Origin: Seonamhaeicola maritimus
GTDB lineage: Bacteria > Bacteroidota > Bacteroidia > Flavobacteriales > Flavobacteriaceae
Reading direction: 5' to 3'
Assembly (NCBI RefSeq): GCF_008056315.1
Contig: NZ_VRKQ01000008.1
Span: forward strand, 124,001 to 188,000
Length of the DNA stretch: 64,000 bases
Shown here: positions 49,942 through 57,954 of the stretch, piece after piece
Layout of the letters: each line of letters opens with the position of its first letter
Position numbering within the stretch: the stretch's first letter is position 1
Notes under the pieces: model-generated
The model's database searches: none
The model's input: only the letters and a program-made list of their open reading frames with translations
What the model was told of the DNA's origin: nothing
Position numbers and translations under genes: made by a program

Positions 49942-51456
49942 TTATCCAATAATCATACCCGCAAAGGTTGCAGAAACCAAAGAGGCTATGGTTCCTCCAA
50001 TTAAGGCTTTCATTCCAAATTTAGATAGTAATTTACGTTGTCCAGGAGCTAATGATCCAATACCTCCGATTTGAATCCCAATTGAAGCAAAATTTGCAAA
50101 ACCACAAAGCATATATGTTGCCATTATTATGGATTTCTCATAATTAAGATGTACTGTATTACTAACATTCTTTAGGTCCGCTAATTGTATATAACCTACA
50201 AATTCACTGGCCGCTAATTTAATACCCAGCAGTTGTCCCATAAGTGCCATATCTTCCTTTGCAACACCAATTAGCCACATTAGGGGGGCAAATACATAAC
50301 CCAAGATTAATTCAAGTGATAAACTTTTATAAGGGGTGTTACTAGCTACCCAATTGTTTAAGTTAGAGATATCTCCAACCCAACCTAATATGCCATTGAA
50401 CATAGCAATAAATGCAACAAAAACCAATAACATGGCTCCAACATTTACAGCTAGTTTTAAGCCTTCAGTAGTTCCGTTAGCTATGGCATCTAAAAAGTTG
50501 GCGCCTATTTTTTCTTGAGATACTTTTACGTCTGTATTTATATCTTCTGTTTGAGGATATAATATTTTAGAAATCACAATAGCTCCTGGGGCAGCCATAA
50601 CAGATGCTGCTAATAAGTGTTTTGCGTAAAACAACCTTAGAGCTGGATCGTCACCTCCTAAAAAGCCAATATAAGCCGCCAAAACAGCACCAGCAACTGT
50701 TGCCATACCACCAATCATGACAAGTAATATTTCAGACTTGTTCAATTTCTCTAAATACGCTTTTATTAAAAGTGGAGCTTCGGTTTGACCTAAAAAGATA
50801 TTTCCTGCAACACTTAAACTTTCAGCTCCAGAAATCTTTAATGCTTTAGAAAGTAACCAAGCCATAGCTTTAACTACTTTTTGAATAACTCCTAAATAAA
50901 AAAGAACCGAAGTTAAGGCTGAAAAGAATAGAATGGTAGGTAATACTTGAAAAGCAAAAATGAATCCATATGAATTTATATCCATTAAACCATTAAATAG
51001 AAATTCACTACCTGCTCTTGTAAACTCTAAAATATTAACAAAAACTTGTCCAACGCCTTCAAAAGCGTTTTTAATAAAACTAATTTTAAGTACTCCAACA
51101 GCAATAAGTAATTGAAACGCTAATCCAATACTTACAGTTTTCCAATTTATCGCTCTTCTATTACTACTGAATAAGAATGCTATAAAAATAAGGGAAATCA
51201 TACCTAAAATACCACGCCATAAACTATTAAATGAAAAGCCTTGACTAGGAATCACTGAAGCATTAGAGGCTTTAGTTACTTCTGTTTTGGTTTTAATAGG
51301 ATGATTAACAAGAGTTGTGTTCGGGGTGTCATTCGCATCAGTCTGCGGGATTACTACCGTAGTTTCTTGATGTACTACTTTTTCCGTTTCCTGAGCAATT
51401 GTTGAAGTTGTAAAAACTAAAAAAACGACTAGAAAAGACAAAAAAAGTTGTTTCAT
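49942..51456 (-). CDS. nupC: concentrative nucleoside transporter (NupC/CNT family)
   Basis: 504 residues. The CNT core starts near residue 80 with several helices and the family motifs GQTEAPLLIKAYLEKLNKSEI, GGMATVAGAVLAAYI and, at the end, CGFANFASIGIQIGGIGSLAPGQR. It imports nucleosides with protons or sodium. Unusual feature: before the first core helix there is a signal-peptide-like segment (LFLSFLVVFLVFTTSTIAQ) and ~55 polar residues rich in Thr/Val/Glu. The position beside thyA suggests a link to pyrimidine supply. Confidence 0.9.
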   Translation of the reverse strand: MKQLFLSFLVVFLVFTTSTIAQETEKVVHQETTVVIPQTDANDTPNTTLVNHPIKTKTEVTKASNASVIPSQGFSFNSLWRGILGMISLIFIAFLFSSNRRAINWKTVSIGLAFQLLIAVGVLKISFIKNAFEGVGQVFVNILEFTRAGSEFLFNGLMDINSYGFIFAFQVLPTILFFSALTSVLFYLGVIQKVVKAMAWLLSKALKISGAESLSVAGNIFLGQTEAPLLIKAYLEKLNKSEILLVMIGGMATVAGAVLAAYIGFLGGDDPALRLFYAKHLLAASVMAAPGAIVISKILYPQTEDINTDVKVSQEKIGANFLDAIANGTTEGLKLAVNVGAMLLVFVAFIAMFNGILGWVGDISNLNNWVASNTPYKSLSLELILGYVFAPLMWLIGVAKEDMALMGQLLGIKLAASEFVGYIQLADLKNVSNTVHLNYEKSIIMATYMLCGFANFASIGIQIGGIGSLAPGQRKLLSKFGMKALIGGTIASLVSATFAGMIIG

Positions 51457-51462
51457 AATGTG

Positions 51463-52089
51463 CTATTGGCGTTTGGAAATTTCGTCTCTAATATGAGCAG
51501 CCTTTTCGTAGTCTTCGTTTGCCACGGCTTCGTCAAGGAGATTTTGTAATTCCTCTATAGTTTTACTAGTATAATTTTCACGAGGAGCGTCTGGTTCTAA
51601 TTCACTGGCTACCAAATCGTCAACCAAAATACTATCTTCATTAGTTTCTTCACCATCCTCATCTTTTGTGGGATTTACTTTTAAGTAAATACCTGCTTTA
51701 TCTAAGATGTTTTTATAAGTAAAAATGGGAGCGTCAAAACGTAGTGCTAATGCAATGGCATCACTGGTTCTAGCATCAATAATTTCTTCAATTTTATCGC
51801 GTTCGCAAATTAAACTGGAATAAAATACACCATCAACTAATTTGTGAATAATAACCTGTTTGACCACAATATCAAACCTGTCTGCGAAATTTTTAAATAA
51901 GTCATGAGTTAAAGGTCTTGGAGGACGAATTTCTTTTTCAAGTGCAATAGCTATAGATTGCGCCTCAAATGCCCCTATAACTATTGGGAGTTTGCGATCT
52001 CCATCTACTTCATTCAATATTAATGCGTAAGCACCATTTTGTGTTTGGCTATACGAGATTCCCTTAATATTTAATCTTACTAAACTCAT
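51463..52089 (-). CDS. bifunctional nuclease family protein (BFN/DUF151) with UVR motif
   Basis: 208 residues. Residues ~1-135 are the BFN domain (LNIKGISYSQTQNGAYALILNEVDGDRKLPIVIGAFEAQSIAIALE, RTSDAIALALRFDAPIF). An acidic linker follows, then a C-terminal UVR-type helical hairpin (EELQNLLDEAVANEDYEKAAHIRDEI). Plant and bacterial members show nuclease activity in some reports, but the physiological role in Bacteroidota is open. The UVR motif, as in UvrB/ClpC, suggests a protein-protein contact. It lies 6 bases upstream of nupC on the same strand. Confidence 0.88.
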   Translation of the reverse strand: MSLVRLNIKGISYSQTQNGAYALILNEVDGDRKLPIVIGAFEAQSIAIALEKEIRPPRPLTHDLFKNFADRFDIVVKQVIIHKLVDGVFYSSLICERDKIEEIIDARTSDAIALALRFDAPIFTYKNILDKAGIYLKVNPTKDEDGEETNEDSILVDDLVASELEPDAPRENYTSKTIEELQNLLDEAVANEDYEKAAHIRDEISKRQ

Positions 52090-52207
52090 AATTTATAAAA
52101 ACGCAAAGAACTGCTTAAATTAGGACTTTACCAAACGCCTAGTTTAGATTTGGATAAAACACTAATTTCAGCAGTCTTTTTGTTAATACAATTTATAAAA
52201 AAATAAT

Positions 52208-53167
52208 TTATTGTTGAGCTTTAAAAGCTTTTAATTTTTCAATAAGTTGTGGCACTACGGTAAAAGCATCACCAACTACACCATAGTCTGCAGCCTTAAA
52301 GAAAGGTGCTTCGGCATCAGTATTAATAACTACTTTCACTTTAGAGGCGTTAACCCCTGCCAAGTGCTGAATTGCTCCAGATATACCTATAGCGATATAA
52401 AGATTTGAAGCCACTGGTTTTCCGGTTTGACCAACATGTTCACTATGCGGTCTCCAGCCTAAATCAGACACTGGTTTGGAGCAGGCGGTAGCAGCGCCTA
52501 AAACCTCTGCTAATTCTTCAATCATTCCCCAGTTTTCAGGACCTTTTAAGCCTCGTCCTCCAGAAACAACAACGTCGGCATCTGCAATGGTAACTTTATC
52601 TGTTGCTTTATCAACAGATTCAACAGAAACATTAGATTCTACAATTGATGCTGCAAAGTCTTCCATAGAAGCACTACCAGTATTTTCTGCTAATCCGAAT
52701 GCATTGCTTGAAACACCAACAATTTTTACATCAGTATTTATTTGAGAAACCTCAAAAGCTTTATTTGTAAAAGCATTTCTTTTAACAGTAAAAGGTGATG
52801 TATTACTAGGAGCTTCAATTACATTAGATGCATATCCTGCGTTTAAACCAACTGCTAAAAGAGGTGCTAAATATTTGCTATCTGCACTTGAACTCACAAC
52901 TACAACTTGAGCACTTTCACTTTCAGATGCTTGTTTAATGATATCGGCATATATTTTTGCATTAAATGCGTCTAATTCATTGTTTGAAACATTTAAAACT
53001 TTGTCTACGCCGTAATTTCCCAATGCTGAAGCATCATTAACGTTTATTGTTAATGCAGTTACGGTTGTGCCTAATTGATTGGCAACTGCTTTGGCATAAG
53101 AAGCAACTTCTAAAGCTGCTTTTTTAAATACACCTTGATCTGATTCTGTATATACTAAAACTGACAT
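52208..53167 (-). CDS. etfA: electron transfer flavoprotein, alpha subunit
   Basis: 319 residues. An N-terminal half of the ETF alpha type is followed by the FAD-binding C-domain (VVSGGRGLKGPENW, ATACSKPVSDLGWRPHSEHVGQTGKPVASNLYIAIGISGAIQHLAG, INTDAEAPFFKAADYGVVGD). With EtfB it accepts electrons from acyl-CoA and other dehydrogenases and passes them to ETF:quinone oxidoreductase. It follows etfB after 4 bases. Confidence 0.95.
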   Translation of the reverse strand: MSVLVYTESDQGVFKKAALEVASYAKAVANQLGTTVTALTINVNDASALGNYGVDKVLNVSNNELDAFNAKIYADIIKQASESESAQVVVVSSSADSKYLAPLLAVGLNAGYASNVIEAPSNTSPFTVKRNAFTNKAFEVSQINTDVKIVGVSSNAFGLAENTGSASMEDFAASIVESNVSVESVDKATDKVTIADADVVVSGGRGLKGPENWGMIEELAEVLGAATACSKPVSDLGWRPHSEHVGQTGKPVASNLYIAIGISGAIQHLAGVNASKVKVVINTDAEAPFFKAADYGVVGDAFTVVPQLIEKLKAFKAQQ

Positions 53168-53171
53168 ATGC

Positions 53172-53918
53172 TTAAATCACTTTGGCTTCGTTATGAAGTA
53201 GGTTAATTAATTCATCTAAATTGTCTTCAGAAACTAACTTAACAGCTCCTTTTGCTGCAGGCTTTTCAAATTTAATAGATGTTGTTTCTTGATTAGACTC
53301 AATAGGTTCAACAATCGTCAATGGTTTTTTGCGGGCCATCATAATGCCACGCATATTTGGTATGCGTAATTCACTTTCATCAACCAGCCCTTTTTGTCCA
53401 CCAATAATTAAAGGCAATGAAGTAGAAAGTGTTTCTTTACCACCGTCAATCTCTCTTGTTGCAGTTGCGCTGTTTCCATCAACCTCTAATCCTATACAAT
53501 TATTTACAAAATTAGCATTAGTTAATCCTGCTATCATACCAGGAACCATTCCACCATTGTAGTCTATAGATTCTCTTCCAGCAATTACCAAATCATATTC
53601 GCCATCTTTAACCACATTAGCTAGTTGTTTTGCTACAGAAAAGCTTTCAGTTGCTGGGGTGTTTACTCTAATGGCTGCATCTGCACCAATAGCTAAGGCT
53701 TTTCTAAGTGTAGGTTCAGTTTCAGCTCCACCAACATTCACAACCGTTACATTAGCGCTCTGTTTTTCCTTAAGCCACATAGCGCGAGTTAAACCAAATT
53801 CATCATTTGGATTGATTACAAACTGCACACCATTGGTGTCAAATTTTGAGTCATCTTCAGTAAAATTAATCTTTGAAGTAGTATCAGGAACATGACTAAT
53901 ACACACTAATATTTTCAT
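53172..53918 (-). CDS. etfB: electron transfer flavoprotein, beta subunit
   Basis: 248 residues. Standard ETF beta sequence: MKILVCISHVPDTTSKINFTEDD, FVINPNDEFGLTRAMWLKEK, VIAGRESIDYNGGMVPGMIAG and LPLIIGGQKGLVDESELRIPNMRGIMMARKKPL. It binds AMP and pairs with EtfA, encoded 4 bases downstream. First gene of the operon; a TACCTTCG box (53957-53964, minus strand, 7 of 8) may be its -7 element. Confidence 0.95.
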   Translation of the reverse strand: MKILVCISHVPDTTSKINFTEDDSKFDTNGVQFVINPNDEFGLTRAMWLKEKQSANVTVVNVGGAETEPTLRKALAIGADAAIRVNTPATESFSVAKQLANVVKDGEYDLVIAGRESIDYNGGMVPGMIAGLTNANFVNNCIGLEVDGNSATATREIDGGKETLSTSLPLIIGGQKGLVDESELRIPNMRGIMMARKKPLTIVEPIESNQETTSIKFEKPAAKGAVKLVSEDNLDELINLLHNEAKVI

Positions 53919-54249
53919 AATATTTTACGTTAAATAAGTTTAATTTTTTGCGTGTACGAAGGTAATTATTTTATTCTGAAAAAATACTATGCATGCATAA
54001 TAAAATTATAAAAAAATTAAAGAAAAACAACTAATTGGTAGTTTTTCTTTATGAATTTATAGTGCATTCATAAATAGGGTGAAGAATAGATAAAAGAATT
54101 TGAACTTGATTAAAATATCAATTTTTCATTATTACTAAACAATTTCTGTAAAATTATCAATTTTTATAACCTGAAAATTTTACTGTTAGTATTTATGGCT
54201 AATTATAATCAATATTTGCTATTTTTGCATCTCGAATAAAATAAATTTA
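53919..54249. other. 331-base divergent intergenic region between etfB and pdhB
   Basis: No plausible gene. It contains promoter boxes for both directions and an unusual set of dyads: the 12-base palindrome TATGCATGCATA (53988-53999); an inverted repeat AAAGAAAAAC/GTTTTTCTTT (54019-54028 and 54041-54050); and a second one TTTATGAAT/ATTCATAAA (54048-54056 and 54066-54074). The right arm of the first overlaps the left arm of the second. The remainder is plain AT-rich sequence. Confidence 0.55.
54220..54227 (+). promoter_or_regulatory. -7 promoter box of pdhB
   Basis: TATTTTTG matches TAnnTTTG exactly, 22 bases before the pdhB start. No clear -33 TTG is at the right distance. Confidence 0.5.
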
Positions 54250-55227
54250 ATGAAGACAATTCAATTTAGAGAGGCTATTTGTGAAGCCATGAGCGAAGAA
54301 ATGCGCAGAGACGAAAGCGTATATTTAATGGGTGAAGAAGTAGCTGAATATAATGGAGCATATAAAGCTTCAAAGGGGATGTTAGATGAGTTTGGACCTA
54401 AGCGTGTTATAGATACACCAATTGCAGAACTTGGTTTTGCAGGTATAGCTGTGGGTTCTACAATGACTGGCAATAGGCCTATTGTAGAATACATGACTTT
54501 TAACTTCTCTTTGGTTGGTATTGATCAAATTATAAATAATGCTGCGAAAATCAGGCAAATGTCTGGTGGGCAATTTAAATGTCCAATTGTGTTCCGTGGC
54601 CCTACAGCCTCTGCAGGTCAATTAGGTGCTACGCACTCTCAAGCTTTTGAAAACTGGTTTGCTAATACACCTGGTTTAAAGGTGGTAGTGCCTTCTAATC
54701 CTTATGATGCAAAAGGATTGTTAAAAGCCGCTATCCGTGATGATGATCCAGTTATCTTTATGGAAAGTGAGCAAATGTATGGTGATAAAGGTGAAGTGCC
54801 TGAAGGAGAATACGTTTTGCCAATTGGTGTAGCTGAGATTAAGCGTAAAGGAGATGATGTTACTATTGTTTCTTTTGGAAAAATTATTAAAGAGGCTTAT
54901 AAAGCTGCTGATGAATTGGAAAAAGAAGGTATTTCTTGTGAAATTATAGATTTACGTACTGTACGTCCGATGGATAGAAAAACTATTATCGAATCTGTTA
55001 AGAAGACGAATAGATTGGTTGTTTTAGAAGAAGCATGGCCTTTTGGAAGTGTTGCTACTGAAATTACTTATTCAGTTCAAGCTGAAGCATTTGATTATTT
55101 AGATGCACCAGTTGTAAAGTTAAATACGGCTGATACTCCAGCACCATATTCACCGGTATTACTAAAAGAATGGTTGCCAAATAGTGATGATGTTATTCAA
55201 GCTGTTAAAAAAGTATTGTATCAATAA
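54250..55227 (+). CDS. pdhB: pyruvate dehydrogenase E1 component, beta subunit
   Basis: 325 residues. Transketolase pyrimidine-domain start (FREAICEAMSEEMRRDESVYLMGEEVAEYNGAYKASKGML) and DTPIAELGFAGIAVG. The C-terminal transketolase domain holds LRTVRPMDRKTIIESVKKTNRLVVLEEAWPFG. It forms the E1 heterotetramer with an alpha subunit not encoded here and decarboxylates pyruvate onto lipoyl-E2. Branched-chain 2-oxoacid dehydrogenase beta is the alternative; PdhB fits well. Confidence 0.92.
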   Translation: MKTIQFREAICEAMSEEMRRDESVYLMGEEVAEYNGAYKASKGMLDEFGPKRVIDTPIAELGFAGIAVGSTMTGNRPIVEYMTFNFSLVGIDQIINNAAKIRQMSGGQFKCPIVFRGPTASAGQLGATHSQAFENWFANTPGLKVVVPSNPYDAKGLLKAAIRDDDPVIFMESEQMYGDKGEVPEGEYVLPIGVAEIKRKGDDVTIVSFGKIIKEAYKAADELEKEGISCEIIDLRTVRPMDRKTIIESVKKTNRLVVLEEAWPFGSVATEITYSVQAEAFDYLDAPVVKLNTADTPAPYSPVLLKEWLPNSDDVIQAVKKVLYQ

Positions 55228-55249
55228 AAAATAACTTTTTACGTTATAT

Positions 55250-55287
55250 AAACTTCATTAGCATTATTGTTGATGAAGTTTTTTTTG
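55250..55287 (+). terminator. terminator after pdhB
   Basis: AACTTCAT (55251-55258) pairs with ATGAAGTT (55273-55280), then a T run. It ends only 4 bases before the next start codon. Confidence 0.65.
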
Positions 55288-55291
55288 TATT

Positions 55292-57787
55292 ATGATTATA
55301 AGACTATTTAGTGTTTTATTTCTTTTCACTTTTACTAGTGTATTTTCGCAAACAAAAGTTAGTGGCCACGTTTTTGATGAAAACAATGAGCCTATTTCTT
55401 ATGCCAATGTAATATTTCAAGGTTCTACTGAAGGAACAACTACAAATGAGAATGGTAAATTCTACTTAGAATCTAGAGAAACTTGGGAACAACTAACTAT
55501 TTCATTTATTGGTTATGAAACACTCATTGTTTCATTAGATAAAAAGGTAAACTACAATTTAGAATTTATCTTAAAGGAAGAAACCGCACAATTAGATGCG
55601 GTGGTTTTAATGACAGGAAAACAGTCTAAAAAGAATAATCCTGCTATTGACATTCTAAGAAAAGTCTGGGAAAACAAACGTGAAAATGGTTTAAAACGAT
55701 TCAACCAATACGAATACGATAAATACGAAAAAGTAGAGTTTGATATTAATACCATTGATAGTGCCTTGATAAAAAGTAAATTATTCAGAGGTATGGAATT
55801 TGTTTTCAATGAGGTTGATACTTCTAGAGTTACGGGGAAAACCTACTTACCCATGTTTATTAATGAGGCGGCTTCAAGGGTTTATGGTGATAATGCTTTA
55901 GATAAGCAAAAGGAAGTTTTAAAAGGAAATAAGAATTCTGGGTTTAATGATAATCAGGTGATTATAGATTTTGTAGATGATTTATATTCAGATTATAATG
56001 TATATGATAACTATTTAAAGTTCTTTGATAAAAGTTTTGTAAGTCCTCTTTCTAGAACAGGAATAGGTACATATAATTACGTGCTTTCAGACAGTGCTTA
56101 TATTGATAATAAATGGTGTTACAATATAATATATTACCCACGCCGCAAAAACGAACTTACTTTTAAAGGTGATTTTTGGGTTGCAGACACAACCTACGCT
56201 GTTAAAGAAATTAATCTTCAAGCCTCAAAAAGTGCCAATATAAATTGGGTAAAGGAGATTTACATTGAGCAAGAGTTTGATGTGTTGAATGATTCACTGT
56301 TTCTGGTGAAGCGTGACTATATGATGTCTGATTTTGCGTTTAGCAAAAAAGAAAAATCTAGAGGTGTTTATGGAAAGCGTACTACGCTTTATGATAACTA
56401 TGAATTCGATATTCAAAAGGATAAAAAATTCTATGAAGCCGAAGTTTATGATTACGATAAGGATGTTTATTATAGAGGTGATGAGTTTTGGGAAGAAAAC
56501 CGTTTAGAATCCCTTAATAAAGATGAAGAAGGGGTTTATAAAATGCTAGATACCCTAAAAACAGTTAAGAAATTTAAGCAGATATATAATCTGGGAAGTA
56601 TTTTGTCATCCGGTTATATTGAGTTTAACACACTGCCTTTAGATTATGGACCCATTTTTTCAACTTTTGGGTTTAATGAAGTGGAAGGTCTAAGATTACG
56701 AACTGGTGGGCGTACCTATTTTGGTAGAAATGATTTATGGCGATTAGAAGGTTTTTTGGCATATGGTTTTAAAGATGATAAGTTTAAATATGGTATCTCT
56801 GGGAAATGGTTGTTAGATAAAAAGAGCAGATTCATTATTTCAGGGGGGAATAGGCGAGATGTAGAACAAATTGGTGCCAGCTTAACAACCAGTACTGATG
56901 TTTTAGGACGAAGTTTAGCGTCATCTGCGATAGTGGGAACGGGCTCCAATGACAAGCTTACCTCTATTAACTTAACAAGTTTTGCCATGGAGGCAGAACC
57001 ATTTAGAAACTTGATTTTTAGGGCTGGTGCGAACTACAGAACTTTAGAGTCAGCATCACCAACATTTAGTCTAGATTATAATACTTCTACAGGAGTGGAG
57101 TCTGAAATAAAACAGTTTGAAACATCTTTGTCGCTGTTCTATTTTCCAGGACGAAAAATGACAGGTTTTGGTGTAGAACGTCATGATGCTAATGATGACT
57201 ATTCACGAATTTTTGCTCAAATAAGTCGTGGTGACAAAAGTATGTTTGACAGCGATTTTGATTATACTAAGGTGCAATTCTCTTATGTGCAACCTTGGCA
57301 AATAGGTGGTTTTGGTAGGTTAACAACTTCTATTGAGGCAGGTAAAACCTTTGGCGAAGTGCCACTAGGATTATTAAGTGTTATTCCTGGAAATCAGTCT
57401 TATTTCTCAATATATAATACATTTTCTCAATTAGACTTCTATGAATTTGTATCTGATACATATACTTCATTTCATTTGGAGCATAATTTTAACGGACGTC
57501 TATTTTCAAGAATACCTTTTTTAAGAAAGATGAATTTGCGTGAGATTATTAGTGTACGTGGAGTTTGGGGTGAAATATCCGATGAAAATGTGGCATTGAG
57601 TACAACCAATCATCCCTTTTCAATTCCTTTAGTAGCACCAAGTGATGAAATCTACTATGAATATGGTTTGGGTATTGGTAACATATTTAAAGTCTTCAGA
57701 ATAGATTTTAATTTTAGAGGAAACTATTTAGATAGTCCGGGAGCTAGAAAATTTGGTGTGACGGGAAGTTTCGGATTTAATTTTTAA
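55292..57787 (+). CDS. DUF5686 / carboxypeptidase-regulatory-like outer membrane protein
   Basis: 831 residues with a signal peptide (about 1-20, SVFSQ). Residues ~22-110 form a carboxypeptidase-D regulatory-like beta-sandwich (KVSGHVFDENNEPISYANVIFQGSTEGTTTNENGKFYL). The remainder is the DUF5686 region, with many amphipathic strands and a final aromatic FGFNF, typical of an outer-membrane beta-barrel. It resembles the barrel of TonB-dependent receptors but lacks a plug domain. Abundant in Bacteroidota; role unknown. It has little spacing from the pdhB terminator, so its promoter would have to lie in or before pdhB. Confidence 0.82.
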   Translation: MIIRLFSVLFLFTFTSVFSQTKVSGHVFDENNEPISYANVIFQGSTEGTTTNENGKFYLESRETWEQLTISFIGYETLIVSLDKKVNYNLEFILKEETAQLDAVVLMTGKQSKKNNPAIDILRKVWENKRENGLKRFNQYEYDKYEKVEFDINTIDSALIKSKLFRGMEFVFNEVDTSRVTGKTYLPMFINEAASRVYGDNALDKQKEVLKGNKNSGFNDNQVIIDFVDDLYSDYNVYDNYLKFFDKSFVSPLSRTGIGTYNYVLSDSAYIDNKWCYNIIYYPRRKNELTFKGDFWVADTTYAVKEINLQASKSANINWVKEIYIEQEFDVLNDSLFLVKRDYMMSDFAFSKKEKSRGVYGKRTTLYDNYEFDIQKDKKFYEAEVYDYDKDVYYRGDEFWEENRLESLNKDEEGVYKMLDTLKTVKKFKQIYNLGSILSSGYIEFNTLPLDYGPIFSTFGFNEVEGLRLRTGGRTYFGRNDLWRLEGFLAYGFKDDKFKYGISGKWLLDKKSRFIISGGNRRDVEQIGASLTTSTDVLGRSLASSAIVGTGSNDKLTSINLTSFAMEAEPFRNLIFRAGANYRTLESASPTFSLDYNTSTGVESEIKQFETSLSLFYFPGRKMTGFGVERHDANDDYSRIFAQISRGDKSMFDSDFDYTKVQFSYVQPWQIGGFGRLTTSIEAGKTFGEVPLGLLSVIPGNQSYFSIYNTFSQLDFYEFVSDTYTSFHLEHNFNGRLFSRIPFLRKMNLREIISVRGVWGEISDENVALSTTNHPFSIPLVAPSDEIYYEYGLGIGNIFKVFRIDFNFRGNYLDSPGARKFGVTGSFGFNF

Positions 57788-57867
57788 GAACTTTTATTTT
57801 TCAATTCATTTTGAATTTGTCCTCCTTTTTGCCTTCAAAAAATCTATAAAAAACTCATGAAAAAGTG

Positions 57868-57928
57868 ATTTGTTGTCTAACAAATGACATTTGTTATTGA
57901 AAAACAAATCGGTTCAATTGTATCTTTG
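57868..57928 (+). promoter_or_regulatory. GH3 promoter with paired ATTTGTT/AACAAAT inverted repeats
   Basis: Two inverted repeats (57868-57885, spacer 4; 57889-57909, spacer 7) are followed by TTG (57897-57899) and, after 21 bases, TATCTTTG (57921-57928), an exact TAnnTTTG box. The repeats overlap and precede the -33 element, as expected for operator sites. Confidence 0.6.
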
Positions 57929-57954
57929 GGCATACTTTAAAAATGCCTTTTAAA

